A DNA stretch of 64,000 bases, taken from NCBI GenBank assembly GCA_965228625.1, contig OZ245829.1, positions 1,488,001-1,552,000 of the forward strand, read 5' to 3'. The position numbers and the translations under genes were made by a program. This DNA is from UBA2767 sp965228625. Its GTDB lineage: Bacteria > Pseudomonadota > Alphaproteobacteria > Rhizobiales > Methyloligellaceae. The notes beneath the pieces were generated by a model that saw nothing but the letters and a program-made list of their open reading frames with translations, was not told the origin of the DNA and searched no databases. Below, piece after piece: positions 41,176-50,142 of this stretch. Every line of letters starts with the position of its first letter. Within the stretch, counting starts at the first letter, position 1.

Positions 41176-42178
41176 GAACATCTTCGATCTGCTCGCCTTT
41201 GACGCGATAGAAGATGTGTGTGCCGACCTTTTTGACCTTGTTCAGGTCCCGACGCCAACGGGGCGCGACATAGTTGGCATGATAGTGTGTTGAATAGCCG
41301 ACATCGCTGAGGAAACTCTCGCCTTCGGTCATGCGCTTGGCGATCTCGTTGGCGCGGCGCCACTGCACCTTGTCCTTGGGAAAGTCCGACCGGCCATCAC
41401 AGGTGAAGGAAAACTGGCAACCGGTGCGGCGCATCTGTCCCTGGAAAACCACACCGCAGATCGTGTCCGGATAGAGCGATGACCGGACCCGGTTCATGAC
41501 CACCTGTGCAACCGCGATCTGTCCCTTCTCGGACTCGCCGCGCGCCTCGAAGTAGATGGCGGTCGCGAGGCAACGGCGTTGCCTGTCCTGGTATTCCTTC
41601 TCGGACTCGCCTTTGAACTTGAGACCCCTCGGAACCTTGCCGACGAGTCTTTCGACCGCCTGTTTCTCGGTGCCGACGAGTGAAGAAAGGAAAAGCGAGG
41701 CCGTCGTACGTTCGGCGACGGGAATGCGCGGGCCACCGCCCAGGCCGGCGGTAATGAAGGCCGCGTTCGGGCTGGCCTTTTCCTTCGCTGGCTTGGCATT
41801 GTGGAGGGCGACCTTATCGGTCTCGCGAGGCGGAGCGGAGGCCGTCACGATCATGTCGGTGCGCTTGGGCGCCTTGACGACCTTGGTTTCGCCTTCCTGG
41901 CCTTTGGTGGAATGGGTGAATTCGACGTAGCGGTCGGCGCGCGGGCCTCTGCGCTGAACGGTGAACAGGTGAGCTGCCTCCTGGCCGACCTTGGTGCGCT
42001 TGCCCGCATCGGCAGGCACGTGCTGTGCGTGCACGGAGCCGACACCGGAGACGGTCGGATTAACCGTCACACCGAGATTCGCAGGATCGCCGGCGTAATA
42101 GCCGAGCGCCAAGGCGGGCCCGACAACCAAACCCGCGGTGGCAAGCTGCCACTTCCTGCGCACGAGATGAACCCCCAT
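41126..42178 (-). CDS. SleB-type cell-wall hydrolase
   Basis: A 350-residue protein with an N-terminal basic segment and transmembrane anchor (WQLATAGLVVGPALALGYYAG), a long variable linker, then a hydrolase_2 (SleB) domain. CLATAIYFEARGESEKGQIA, VAQVVMNRVRSSLYPDTICG, CQFSFTCDGRSD and STHYHANYVAPRW are diagnostic. The Glu of FEARGE is the expected catalytic residue. It acts on peptidoglycan in the periplasm. The 3' end overlaps nadC by 50 bp. Confidence 0.9.
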   Translation of the reverse strand: MGVHLVRRKWQLATAGLVVGPALALGYYAGDPANLGVTVNPTVSGVGSVHAQHVPADAGKRTKVGQEAAHLFTVQRRGPRADRYVEFTHSTKGQEGETKVVKAPKRTDMIVTASAPPRETDKVALHNAKPAKEKASPNAAFITAGLGGGPRIPVAERTTASLFLSSLVGTEKQAVERLVGKVPRGLKFKGESEKEYQDRQRRCLATAIYFEARGESEKGQIAVAQVVMNRVRSSLYPDTICGVVFQGQMRRTGCQFSFTCDGRSDFPKDKVQWRRANEIAKRMTEGESFLSDVGYSTHYHANYVAPRWRRDLNKVKKVGTHIFYRVKGEQIEDVLSPQNRGRGLALAGNG

Positions 42179-42322
42179 CCGAGCAGCTACCCAACAAACG
42201 TTACGACCCGGGAAGGCGGACTCGCACTGGAGTTTTGTCTTCCCCTCGAACTCACGGCAAAGGTACCCACTTTACCTGAGCTTATTCTGCCCCCAGCAGG
42301 GCGAAGGTAAATTAGGCCCGAA

Positions 42323-42340
42323 AAGACTTACGTGAGTCTT
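42323..42340. promoter_or_regulatory. 18-bp dyad between ppdK and the SleB-type gene
   Basis: AAGACTTACGTGAGTCTT is a near-perfect palindrome (16 of 18 positions symmetric) in the 293-bp gap, about 145 bp upstream of the cell-wall hydrolase start. It may be an operator for that gene. AGGTA and TACCT words nearby also form short dyads. Confidence 0.35.
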
Positions 42341-42471
42341 AACTTCACCCGCACGCGGCACCTTCATCCGGCGTGCTTTATCGCAGTATTTAAACCAACT
42401 ATGGGAAAAATGTGAATACCGAAAGCCACATTAATCCAACAGCTTGTTTGGAATGTCCCCGCAAATTGTGG

Positions 42472-45183
42472 CTAGGATTGGGCCGACTTTTTCCGCAGCA
42501 CCGCTTGGGCCGCCGCCAGCCGCGCAACGGGCAGGCGAAACGGCGAGCACGAGACGTAGTCGAGCCCGACTTTTTCGCAGAAATCGACCGATGCGGGATC
42601 GCCGGCATGTTCACCGCATATGCCCAGCTTGATGTCGGGCCGCGACGTGCGTCCACGCGTCACACCGATCTCGACGAGCTCACCCACGCCGCGCGTATCG
42701 ATCGACACGAACGGGTCCACCTCGAATATGCCGCGGGTCGTGTAATCGCCGAGGAAACTGGCCGAGTCGTCCCGGCTGAGGCCGTAAGCCGTTTGCGTCA
42801 AGTCATTGGTTCCAAATGAGAAAAACTCCGCCGACTCGGCAATCTCGTCGGCCAGAAGACACGCACGCGGCAGCTCGATCATGGTTCCGATCTGATAGTT
42901 GAGCTCGACGTCCTTCTCCTTCTGCACCTCGTCCGCCACGGTGACGATGCGGCCGCGGAGAAAATCGAATTCCTCGCGCGACGTGATCAGCGGAATCATC
43001 ACTTCGACCATGACGGGCTCGCCGGTCTTCGCGCCCGCGTCCGCAGCGGCCTCGAAAATCGCGCGCGCCTGCATTTCCGTGATTTCCGGATAGGTGATCG
43101 CAAGCCGGCACCCGCGATGACCAAGCATCGGGTTGAATTCCTTCAATTCGCCGACCCGGTAGCGCAGTTTCTGGGGCGTCGTGCCGAGCGCCTCCGCGAC
43201 TTCCGCGATTTCCTCGTCCTGATGCGGCAGGAACTCATGCAGCGGCGGGTCCAGCAGGCGGATGGTCACGGGCAATCCGGCCATGATCTCGAACAGTTCC
43301 GTGAAATCGTCACGCTGCATCGGCAGGATCTTGTCCAGCGCCGCACGGCGGCCTTCCTGCGTCTCCGCCAGGATCATTTCGCGCACCGCAAGAATGCGCT
43401 CGTGCTCGAAGAACATGTGCTCGGTGCGGCAAAGCCCGATGCCTTCGGCGCCGAACTGCCGCGACTGCTTCGCGTCAGCCGGCGTGTCGGCGTTGGCGCG
43501 GATACCGAGACGTCGCACATTGTCGGCCCACCCCATCAGGGTTGCGAAGTCGCCGGTGAGTTCCGGTTGCAGCATCGCCACCTCTCCCTTCAGCACCTGG
43601 CCCGTTGTGCCGTCGATGGTGATGACATCGCCTTTTTTGAGCGTCTCGCCGCCGGACCGCATGGTCTGCGCCTCGTAGTCGATTTGCACGGTGCCGGCGC
43701 CCGAGACGCAGGGCCGTCCCATGCCGCGCGCAACCACGGCCGCATGGCTTGTCATGCCGCCGCGCGTTGTGAGGATGCCCGCGGCCGCGTGCATGCCGTG
43801 AATGTCCTCCGGACTGGTCTCGATGCGCACGAGGATGACGGTCTTGCCCTGGGACACGAGGCGTTCCGCCTCATCGGGATTGAAGACGATCTCCCCGACC
43901 GCGGCGCCCGGAGACGCCGGCAGGCCGGTCGCCACGATCGTGCGCTCGGCATCGGGGTCGAGCATCGGATGAAGAAGCGTGTCGAGCTGTCTCGGGTCAA
44001 TTCGCTCGATCGCCTCCTCCTTGCTGATCACGCCTTCGGACACCATGTCGACCGCGATCTTCAGGGCGGCCTTCGCCGTGCGCTTGCCCGCCCGCGTCTG
44101 CAGCATCCACAGCTTGCCTTCCTCGACGGTGAACTCGATGTCCTGCATGTCTTGGTAGCGTGCTTCGAGCCGGCCGAACACATCCGCCAGTTGCTTGAAA
44201 ACATCGGGCATGACGGTCTCGAGCGAGGGCTTGTCGTCTCCCGCCTCCTTGCGGGCGGCCTCCGTCAGGCTCTGCGGCGTGCGGATGCCGGCAACCACGT
44301 CTTCGCCTTGCGCGTTCACCAGGAACTCGCCGTAAATCTCTTTGTCGCCGGTCGACGGGTTGCGCGTGAAGGCGACGCCCGTTGCGCTGGTTTCGCCCAT
44401 ATTGCCGAACACCATGGCCTGGATGTTCACCGCCGTGCCCCAGTCATCGGGGATGTGATGCAACCGGCGATATGTCTTGGCGCGCGCGTTCTGCCACGAC
44501 CCGAACACGGCCGAGATCGCGCCCCAGAGCTGCGCGTGAATATCCTGCGGAAACGCCTCGCCCAGCTCGTTCTGAACGCAGGTCTTGTACTCGTCGATCA
44601 CGTCCGCCCAGTCGTCGGCCGTCAGATCCGTATCGAGCGAGTGGCCATTGAGGTTGCGGTAGTTCTCCAGAATGTCTTCGAAGAAGTGGTGGTCGACGCC
44701 GAGCACGACATCCGCGTACATCTGGATGAAGCGCCGGTAGCTGTCATAGGCGAACCTCTTGTCGCCGGACTGCTCGGCGACCGCCTCCACGGTTTCATCG
44801 TTCAGGCCGAGGTTCAGCACCGTGTCCATCATGCCGGGCATGGACGCCCGCGCGCCTGAACGCACCGAAACCAGCAGCGGACGCCCGCGGTCACCGAACG
44901 TCCGCCCGGTGGCCTCGCCGACGGCAGCAAGCGCCGCCTCGACCTGGGACGTAAGAGCCTCGGGCAGCTTGCCGCCGTTCTCGTAATAGGCGGCACAGAC
45001 ATCGGTCGTGATGGTGAAACCCGGCGGCACCGGCAGCCCAAGGTTGGACATTTCGGCAAGGTTGGCTCCCTTGCCGCCCAGCACGTCTTTCATATCGGCC
45101 GCCCCTTCGGCGCGATCGGCACCGAAGCTGTACACCCACTTCGACGCAGGGTCGGCTGCTCTCTGCGGCTGGCTCATTGGCAT
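42472..45183 (-). CDS. ppdK: Pyruvate, phosphate dikinase
   Basis: A 903-residue enzyme interconverting pyruvate, ATP and Pi with PEP, AMP and PPi. The N-terminal ATP-grasp part has VLGGKGANLAEMSNLGLPVP, the swivelling phosphohistidine domain has GILTTRGGMTSHAAVVARGM, and the C-terminal PEP domain ends in FFSFGTNDLTQTAYGLSRDD and GICGEHAGDPASVDFC. The start is at the ATG at 45183 (MPMSQPQR), with a second ATG two codons on; the frame opens earlier at 45237. It lets the cell make PEP from pyruvate. Confidence 0.97.
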   Translation of the reverse strand: MPMSQPQRAADPASKWVYSFGADRAEGAADMKDVLGGKGANLAEMSNLGLPVPPGFTITTDVCAAYYENGGKLPEALTSQVEAALAAVGEATGRTFGDRGRPLLVSVRSGARASMPGMMDTVLNLGLNDETVEAVAEQSGDKRFAYDSYRRFIQMYADVVLGVDHHFFEDILENYRNLNGHSLDTDLTADDWADVIDEYKTCVQNELGEAFPQDIHAQLWGAISAVFGSWQNARAKTYRRLHHIPDDWGTAVNIQAMVFGNMGETSATGVAFTRNPSTGDKEIYGEFLVNAQGEDVVAGIRTPQSLTEAARKEAGDDKPSLETVMPDVFKQLADVFGRLEARYQDMQDIEFTVEEGKLWMLQTRAGKRTAKAALKIAVDMVSEGVISKEEAIERIDPRQLDTLLHPMLDPDAERTIVATGLPASPGAAVGEIVFNPDEAERLVSQGKTVILVRIETSPEDIHGMHAAAGILTTRGGMTSHAAVVARGMGRPCVSGAGTVQIDYEAQTMRSGGETLKKGDVITIDGTTGQVLKGEVAMLQPELTGDFATLMGWADNVRRLGIRANADTPADAKQSRQFGAEGIGLCRTEHMFFEHERILAVREMILAETQEGRRAALDKILPMQRDDFTELFEIMAGLPVTIRLLDPPLHEFLPHQDEEIAEVAEALGTTPQKLRYRVGELKEFNPMLGHRGCRLAITYPEITEMQARAIFEAAADAGAKTGEPVMVEVMIPLITSREEFDFLRGRIVTVADEVQKEKDVELNYQIGTMIELPRACLLADEIAESAEFFSFGTNDLTQTAYGLSRDDSASFLGDYTTRGIFEVDPFVSIDTRGVGELVEIGVTRGRTSRPDIKLGICGEHAGDPASVDFCEKVGLDYVSCSPFRLPVARLAAAQAVLRKKSAQS

Positions 45184-45279
45184 TCTCTCTTGCTCGCCGT
45201 GAATATGCTGGCGCTTGTTTAACGCTGCACTGCACAAGACTCAATGCGGCGTTGGGCCAATGATGGGGATAATCCTTAA

Positions 45280-45708
45280 TCAGTCAGGCAATTGAGCGAT
45301 GCCATCTTCATTGATCGGAAGGAACGGATTGTGGGCGACTTCCCAGACGTGACCGTCCAGATCGGCGAAATAACCGCCATATCCGCCCCAGAACGTCTTC
45401 GCGGCGGGCTTGAGGATCTTGGCGCCCGCGGATGCCGCCAGCGCCATGAATTCATCCACCGCCGCCTCGCTTTCGAGATTCTGGGCGATGGTGATGCCGC
45501 CCTTCCCCGTCCAGTGGTCCTGCGCGCAGGCGTCCTCGGCCAGGGCTTCGGCGCCGAACAGGGAGAGCACGGCCCCTCCGGCCTTGAAAAACGAGATGGT
45601 TGGCTGGCTCGCGGCCTGCGACTTCACGAAGCCGAGCTTCTCGTAAAAGGCGGTGGCCTTTTCGAGATCGGCGACACCGAGCCCGACGATGTTGATACGC
45701 GAAGACAT
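45280..45708 (-). CDS. VOC-family (glyoxalase/dioxygenase-fold) protein
   Basis: A 142-residue vicinal-oxygen-chelate protein. INIVGLGVADLEKATAFYEK opens the first beta-alpha-beta-beta-beta module, and GYGGYFADLDGHVWEVAHN closes the second, with the Asp/His/Glu metal-binding pattern partly recognisable. The substrate is unknown. It starts 4 bp from the end of glyS on the same strand, so it may be co-transcribed with glyQ-glyS. Confidence 0.85.
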   Translation of the reverse strand: MSSRINIVGLGVADLEKATAFYEKLGFVKSQAASQPTISFFKAGGAVLSLFGAEALAEDACAQDHWTGKGGITIAQNLESEAAVDEFMALAASAGAKILKPAAKTFWGGYGGYFADLDGHVWEVAHNPFLPINEDGIAQLPD

Positions 45709-45712
45709 GACG

Positions 45713-47920
45713 CTATCCTTCGATCTTGGAGAAATCCGCGACCGCGTGGGTCGCTTCCCGGATCCGGTTGAGCAACTTCAGGCGGTTTTCGCGGAGCGCG
45801 GGATCGTCCGCATTGACCGTCACGTGGTCAAAGAACGCGTCCACCGGCGCGCGCAGTTTCGCCATGGCCGCCATGGCGCCTTCGAAGTCCTCTTTTTCTA
45901 CCGCTGCCGCCGCGCTTTTGGACGCCTCGCTTATGGCCGCTGCGAGTGCCTTTTCCTGATCCTGCGCGAAGAGCGGCGCGTCCGGCGCGCCGTCAAACAC
46001 GCGCTTATCCTTTTTCTCCTCGATACGGATGATATTCGTCGCGCGCTTTACGCCGCCGAGCAGGTTGGCGCCGTCGTCCGTATCCAGGAAACGTCCGAGC
46101 GCCTCAACGCGGGCAACGATCATCAGGAGGTCGTCCGCATCGTCGGAGATGACGGCATCGATCAGATCGTGCCGGGCGCCCCGGTCGCGCAGATACACCT
46201 TCAGGCGATCGTGGAAGAACGTGAGGAGATCACGGAGCGTTTGCGCAAACACCTCCGAAAACTCCTTTTCGAAGTCAGCCGTGACATCTCCAAAGGAGTC
46301 CCGAAAGATTCTCATCCACTCTCCGGGATCGAAACTCTCGATGCTGATCAGATCATGCAGCGCGCCGAACGGTTCCAGTGCATCGAGCGCGTATTTACGG
46401 GAAATCTGGAACGCGAGCTCAGGGCTCACAACGTGACAAATGCCGACACGCAACTCGTTTTCCAGGACGATCCGGATAACGCCGAGCGCCGCACGGCGCA
46501 GCGCATACGGGTCCTTGGAGCCGGTCGGCTTTTCGTCGATCGCCCAGAAGCCGACAAGCGTGTCGAGCTTGTCAGCGAGCGCGACGGCGGTCGCCACGGG
46601 GTTCTCGGGCACCGCGTCGTTCGGGCCTTGCGGACGGTAATGCTCCTCGATGGCCATCGCGACGGCCGGGTCCTCGCCCTGATCAAGCGCATAGTAGCGG
46701 CCCATGAGCCCCTGGAGGTCCGGAAACTCGACGACCATGTCCGTTACGAGGTCTGCCTTGCAGAGCGCGGCGGCGCGTTCCGCCTTTTCGGGTTCCGCAC
46801 CCACCAACGGCGCGAGCTCCCGTGCGAGTTTTTTCAGCCGCTCGACACGCTCGGCCTGGGTGCCGAGCTTTTCGTGGAAGATAATGCCCTCGAGCTCGGG
46901 CAGCCGGTCTTCCAGTTTGACCTTGCGGTCCTGGTCCCAGAAGAATTTTGCGTCGGAGAGACGCGCGCGGATCACGCGCTCATTGCCGGCAATGATCGCT
47001 TTCCCCCCGTCCTCGGCGATCAGGTTCGAGGCGAGAACAAAGGCGTTCGCGAGGTCGCCCGTCGCGCCGTCCCTGAGCGAAAAACACTTCTGGTGCTTTT
47101 TGATCGCCGTCATGATCACTTCCGGCGGAACGCTCAGAAACTCTTTGTCGAAGGCCCCGGAAAGCACGACCGGCCATTCGACGAGCCCGGCATTCTCCGC
47201 AAGGAGGGCCGGATCCTCGACAAGTTCCAGTTTGGCTTCAGTGGCGGCCGTGCGCGCACCGTTCAGAATGATCTCCTGCCGCTCCTTGGCGTCCAAGATC
47301 ACATAGGCATCGCGCAGCTTCTTCTCATAGTCGACGAAATCCTTCACCGCGAAGGCGTCCGGCGCCATGAAACGGTGACCGCGGGTCTCGTTTCCGCTCC
47401 TGATGCCGTCGACCTCGAGATCGACCGTCTGTCCGGCGAACAGGCAGAGGATGGAATGAAGCGGGCGCACCCATCTGAGCGCACCGGCGCCCCAGCGCTG
47501 CGACTTCGGCCAGGGAAACTGGCGGATGACCTCGGGAATGACCTCGGCGAGAATGTCAGACGTGGGACGGCCCGGTTTCTCGATCCGCGCGACGTAGAAG
47601 TCCCCCTTCTTTTCGTCGGCGACGACCTCCGCCTCATCGATGGACGTGAGCCCTGCACCGCGCAGGAACCCTTCGACGGCTTTGTCCGGCGCGCCGACCC
47701 GTGGCCCCTTGCGCTCATCGGAGATATCGGGCGACTTTTCCGGCAAGCCCTCGACCACCAGCGTCAGCCGGCGCGGGCCGGCAAAATTCTTCGCACTTCC
47801 GAATTCCAACCCGGACGCCTTCAGCCCGTCGGTGACGAGCCGCTGCAGGTCCTCGCCGGCACGGGTCTGCATGCCCGCCGGGATTTCCTCGGAGAACAGT
47901 TCAAGGAGGAGATCGCTCAT
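45713..47920 (-). CDS. glyS: Glycine-tRNA ligase beta subunit
   Basis: A 735-residue beta chain of the tetrameric bacterial glycyl-tRNA synthetase. DLLLELFSEEIPAGMQTRAG is the N-terminal signature; HKFMAPD-like, VNDVVVEFPDLQGLMGRYYA-like and HD-type internal segments (YALDQGEDPAVAMAIEEHYR) and an anticodon-binding C-terminus follow. The start at 47920 overlaps the glyQ stop by 4 bp; the frame is open upstream inside glyQ but is unsupported there. Confidence 0.96.
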   Translation of the reverse strand: MSDLLLELFSEEIPAGMQTRAGEDLQRLVTDGLKASGLEFGSAKNFAGPRRLTLVVEGLPEKSPDISDERKGPRVGAPDKAVEGFLRGAGLTSIDEAEVVADEKKGDFYVARIEKPGRPTSDILAEVIPEVIRQFPWPKSQRWGAGALRWVRPLHSILCLFAGQTVDLEVDGIRSGNETRGHRFMAPDAFAVKDFVDYEKKLRDAYVILDAKERQEIILNGARTAATEAKLELVEDPALLAENAGLVEWPVVLSGAFDKEFLSVPPEVIMTAIKKHQKCFSLRDGATGDLANAFVLASNLIAEDGGKAIIAGNERVIRARLSDAKFFWDQDRKVKLEDRLPELEGIIFHEKLGTQAERVERLKKLARELAPLVGAEPEKAERAAALCKADLVTDMVVEFPDLQGLMGRYYALDQGEDPAVAMAIEEHYRPQGPNDAVPENPVATAVALADKLDTLVGFWAIDEKPTGSKDPYALRRAALGVIRIVLENELRVGICHVVSPELAFQISRKYALDALEPFGALHDLISIESFDPGEWMRIFRDSFGDVTADFEKEFSEVFAQTLRDLLTFFHDRLKVYLRDRGARHDLIDAVISDDADDLLMIVARVEALGRFLDTDDGANLLGGVKRATNIIRIEEKKDKRVFDGAPDAPLFAQDQEKALAAAISEASKSAAAAVEKEDFEGAMAAMAKLRAPVDAFFDHVTVNADDPALRENRLKLLNRIREATHAVADFSKIEG

Positions 47921-48849
47921 GCCCCGCCTCCCGCTTCCGTCCGCAGCCACGCCGCGCAGCACGCCTTCGCCAGATCGCGCACACGCAGAATGTAGGCCTG
48001 GCGTTCGGTGACCGAGATCACGCCGCGCGCATCGAGCAGATTGAAAATGTGCGAAGCCTTGATGCACTGGTCATAGGCCGGCAGCACGCATTCATGGAGG
48101 CTCTCGTCGCCGCGCGCTCCCGCCTCCAGCAACGCCTTGCACTCCGCCTCGGCGTCCCGGAAATGCTGCAGCAGGCGGTCCGTGTCCGCATATTCGAAGT
48201 TGTGGCGGGAATACTCCTGCTCGGCCTGCAGGAAGACGTCGCCGTAGGTCACCTTTTCGGCGCCCTCGCGTCCGTTGAAGTTCAGGTCATAGACGTTGTC
48301 GACGCCCTGACAATACATTGCCAGACGTTCGAGCCCGTATGTCAACTCGCCTGAGACGGGCATGCAGTCGAAGCCGCCAACCTGTTGAAAATACGTGAAT
48401 TGCGAGACTTCCATGCCGTCGCACCACACCTCCCAACCGAGTCCCCAGGCCCCGAGCGTCGGGCTCTCCCAGTCGTCCTCCACGAAACGAATGTCGTGGT
48501 TCCTCGCGTCGATGCCGATGGCGTAGAGCGACTTGAGGTACAGGTCCTGAATGTCCGGCGGGCTCGGTTTCAGGATGACCTGATACTGGTAGTAGTGCTG
48601 CAGCCGGTTCGGGTTCTCGCCATAGCGCCCGTCGGTCGGCCGGCGCGACGGCTGGACGTAGGCCGCGTTCCATGGCTTGGGCCCGAGCGCGCGCAGCGTC
48701 GTTGCCGGATGAAACGTGCCGGCGCCGACTTCCATGTCGTAGGGCTGAAGCAGCACGCAGCCATGGGCCGCCCAGTACTGCTGGAGCACGAGGATCAGAT
48801 CCTGAAATGATTTCTCCGGCCTGAGCGGCGCCGGTTCTGGGTCGGCCAT
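47917..48849 (-). CDS. glyQ: Glycine-tRNA ligase alpha subunit
   Basis: A 310-residue catalytic alpha chain of glycyl-tRNA synthetase. SFQDLILVLQQYWAAHGCVL, QPYDMEVGAGTFHPATTLRA, YVQPSRRPTDGRYGENPNRL and GGFDCMPVSGELTYGLERLA are conserved. It precedes glyS with a 4-bp overlap. No T-box-like leader is seen in the 113 bp before it, as expected in a proteobacterium. Confidence 0.97.
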   Translation of the reverse strand: MADPEPAPLRPEKSFQDLILVLQQYWAAHGCVLLQPYDMEVGAGTFHPATTLRALGPKPWNAAYVQPSRRPTDGRYGENPNRLQHYYQYQVILKPSPPDIQDLYLKSLYAIGIDARNHDIRFVEDDWESPTLGAWGLGWEVWCDGMEVSQFTYFQQVGGFDCMPVSGELTYGLERLAMYCQGVDNVYDLNFNGREGAEKVTYGDVFLQAEQEYSRHNFEYADTDRLLQHFRDAEAECKALLEAGARGDESLHECVLPAYDQCIKASHIFNLLDARGVISVTERQAYILRVRDLAKACCAAWLRTEAGGGA

Positions 48850-48962
48850 GAGGATTGCCCGAAGGATTCGTTATCCGTCCGCGCCTTGTTATGCGCGCGC
48901 GACCCCAGGGGCAACCGTTTCTTGCCGGTTATGCAGATTGGAGTATCGAGGCGATTGCGGCG

Positions 48963-49160
48963 TTATCCATCATCGGACGGCTTGTACACGCCCGTCTTGG
49001 GATCACGCTTCAGTTTCGGCGCTTCTTTCTCGTAGCGCTTTTCCAGCTCATCCTCCGCATTGCGCAGCACGGACCGGACGCGGTTCTGCTCCTTGCGATA
49101 CCATCGATAGGCCAACCAGATTCCAAGGCCTACAAGCAGAAGAAACAGAAGCTGCGGCAT
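48963..49160 (-). CDS. Small single-span membrane protein, 65 aa
   Basis: Residues 1-19 (MPQLLFLLLVGLGIWLAYR) form one membrane helix; the rest is a charged cytoplasmic tail (RNAEDELEKRYEKEAPKLKR, then PKTGVYKPSDDG). It lies 16 bp after the S49 peptidase gene on the same strand and before glyQ, so it may be translated from the peptidase transcript. No function is known. The clean topology and operon position support a real gene. Confidence 0.7.
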   Translation of the reverse strand: MPQLLFLLLVGLGIWLAYRWYRKEQNRVRSVLRNAEDELEKRYEKEAPKLKRDPKTGVYKPSDDG

Positions 49161-49176
49161 GGTTGGCGCCGTTCCG

Positions 49177-50094
49177 TTACAGGCCGTAACGCGACCAGAG
49201 CGCCCGCGCTTCGATGGCCGAAATCAATTCGTCGGCAAAGCTCGGCGCACCGAAGCCCGAGTCCTCGGGCGAGACCCGCGTGAAGACGCCGCGCATACGC
49301 CGGCCGAAAAGGCCGCGCTTCGGCGCGACCAGACGCAGGCGCACCTTCTTGCCGAGCATCTCCCGCATCTTTGACCTGAGATCGGAGATGCCGTCGACAA
49401 GGCCGAGTTCGAGCGCCTTTTTTCCGGACCAGAACTCGCCCGAAAACAGGTCTTCCTCGGCATCCTTGAGCCGCCGTCCGCGCCGCTCTTTCACCAGGTC
49501 CATGAACGACTCATGGACATCCTCCTGGAGGCGCTTGAGGCGGTCCACGTCTTCGGGCTTTTCCGGCTGGAACGGATCGAGCGAGACCTTGTTCTTTCCG
49601 GCGGTATAAACGCGGCGCTCAACGCCCAGCCGCTTGATCGCCTTGTCGAACCCGAACGTGGCCGCAACGACCCCGATGGAGCCGACGATGGAACTGGCGT
49701 TCACGTAGATCTCGTCGCCGGCGAGGGCAATGAGGTATCCGCCGGAGGCGGCCACATCTTCCGCAAAGACGTAAACCGGCAGTCCCTTCTCGTCCGCCAG
49801 ATCCCGAATACGCTGGTAAATGAGCATGGACTGGACGGCCGATCCGCCCGGAGAGTTGATCTGGATCGCCACCGCCTTCGCACCTTTGGTGGCAAAGGCG
49901 CGCTCGATCGTCCCGGCCATCGTCGCAAGGTTGAGCCCCTGCCTGAATGGCGTCACGGCACCGATTGGTCCGGCCAGACGCAGCACCGGCACGACCGGAC
50001 CCGATTTGAAGAAGGCGCTGACAAATGGAATTCTCAAAACGTCACCATCGTGTTCGGCAGTTGATACAATCCCTGCCCTTTCTCGGGGCACCAT
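49177..50094 (-). CDS. S49-family peptidase (SohB/SppA-like)
   Basis: A 305-residue serine peptidase of the signal-peptide-peptidase class. VAIQINSPGGSAVQSMLIYQ precedes the nucleophile region EDVAASGGYLIALAGDEI (Ser in AASGGY), and SIVGSIGVV follows; a Lys further on (AGKNKVSLDPF) is the expected general base. No clear N-terminal membrane anchor is present, so it may be cytoplasmic or peripheral. The true start is uncertain because no good ribosome binding site precedes the ATG at 50094. Confidence 0.9.
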   Translation of the reverse strand: MVPRERAGIVSTAEHDGDVLRIPFVSAFFKSGPVVPVLRLAGPIGAVTPFRQGLNLATMAGTIERAFATKGAKAVAIQINSPGGSAVQSMLIYQRIRDLADEKGLPVYVFAEDVAASGGYLIALAGDEIYVNASSIVGSIGVVAATFGFDKAIKRLGVERRVYTAGKNKVSLDPFQPEKPEDVDRLKRLQEDVHESFMDLVKERRGRRLKDAEEDLFSGEFWSGKKALELGLVDGISDLRSKMREMLGKKVRLRLVAPKRGLFGRRMRGVFTRVSPEDSGFGAPSFADELISAIEARALWSRYGL

Positions 50095-50142
50095 ACTGAG
50101 TGCACTAGCGGTGTTTCAAGCGCGGCGCCCGGACCGGACATA

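Noticed and set aside
43117..44859. A 580-codon open frame antisense to ppdK
   Set aside because: It mirrors the ppdK codons and has low-complexity composition (Arg, His, Leu, Val). ppdK motifs are intact throughout.
45653..47995. A 780-codon open frame antisense to glyS
   Set aside because: The glyS/glyQ proteins are unmistakable on the other strand; long antisense frames are expected from high third-position GC. The product is Arg/Glu/His-rich and matches nothing recognisable.
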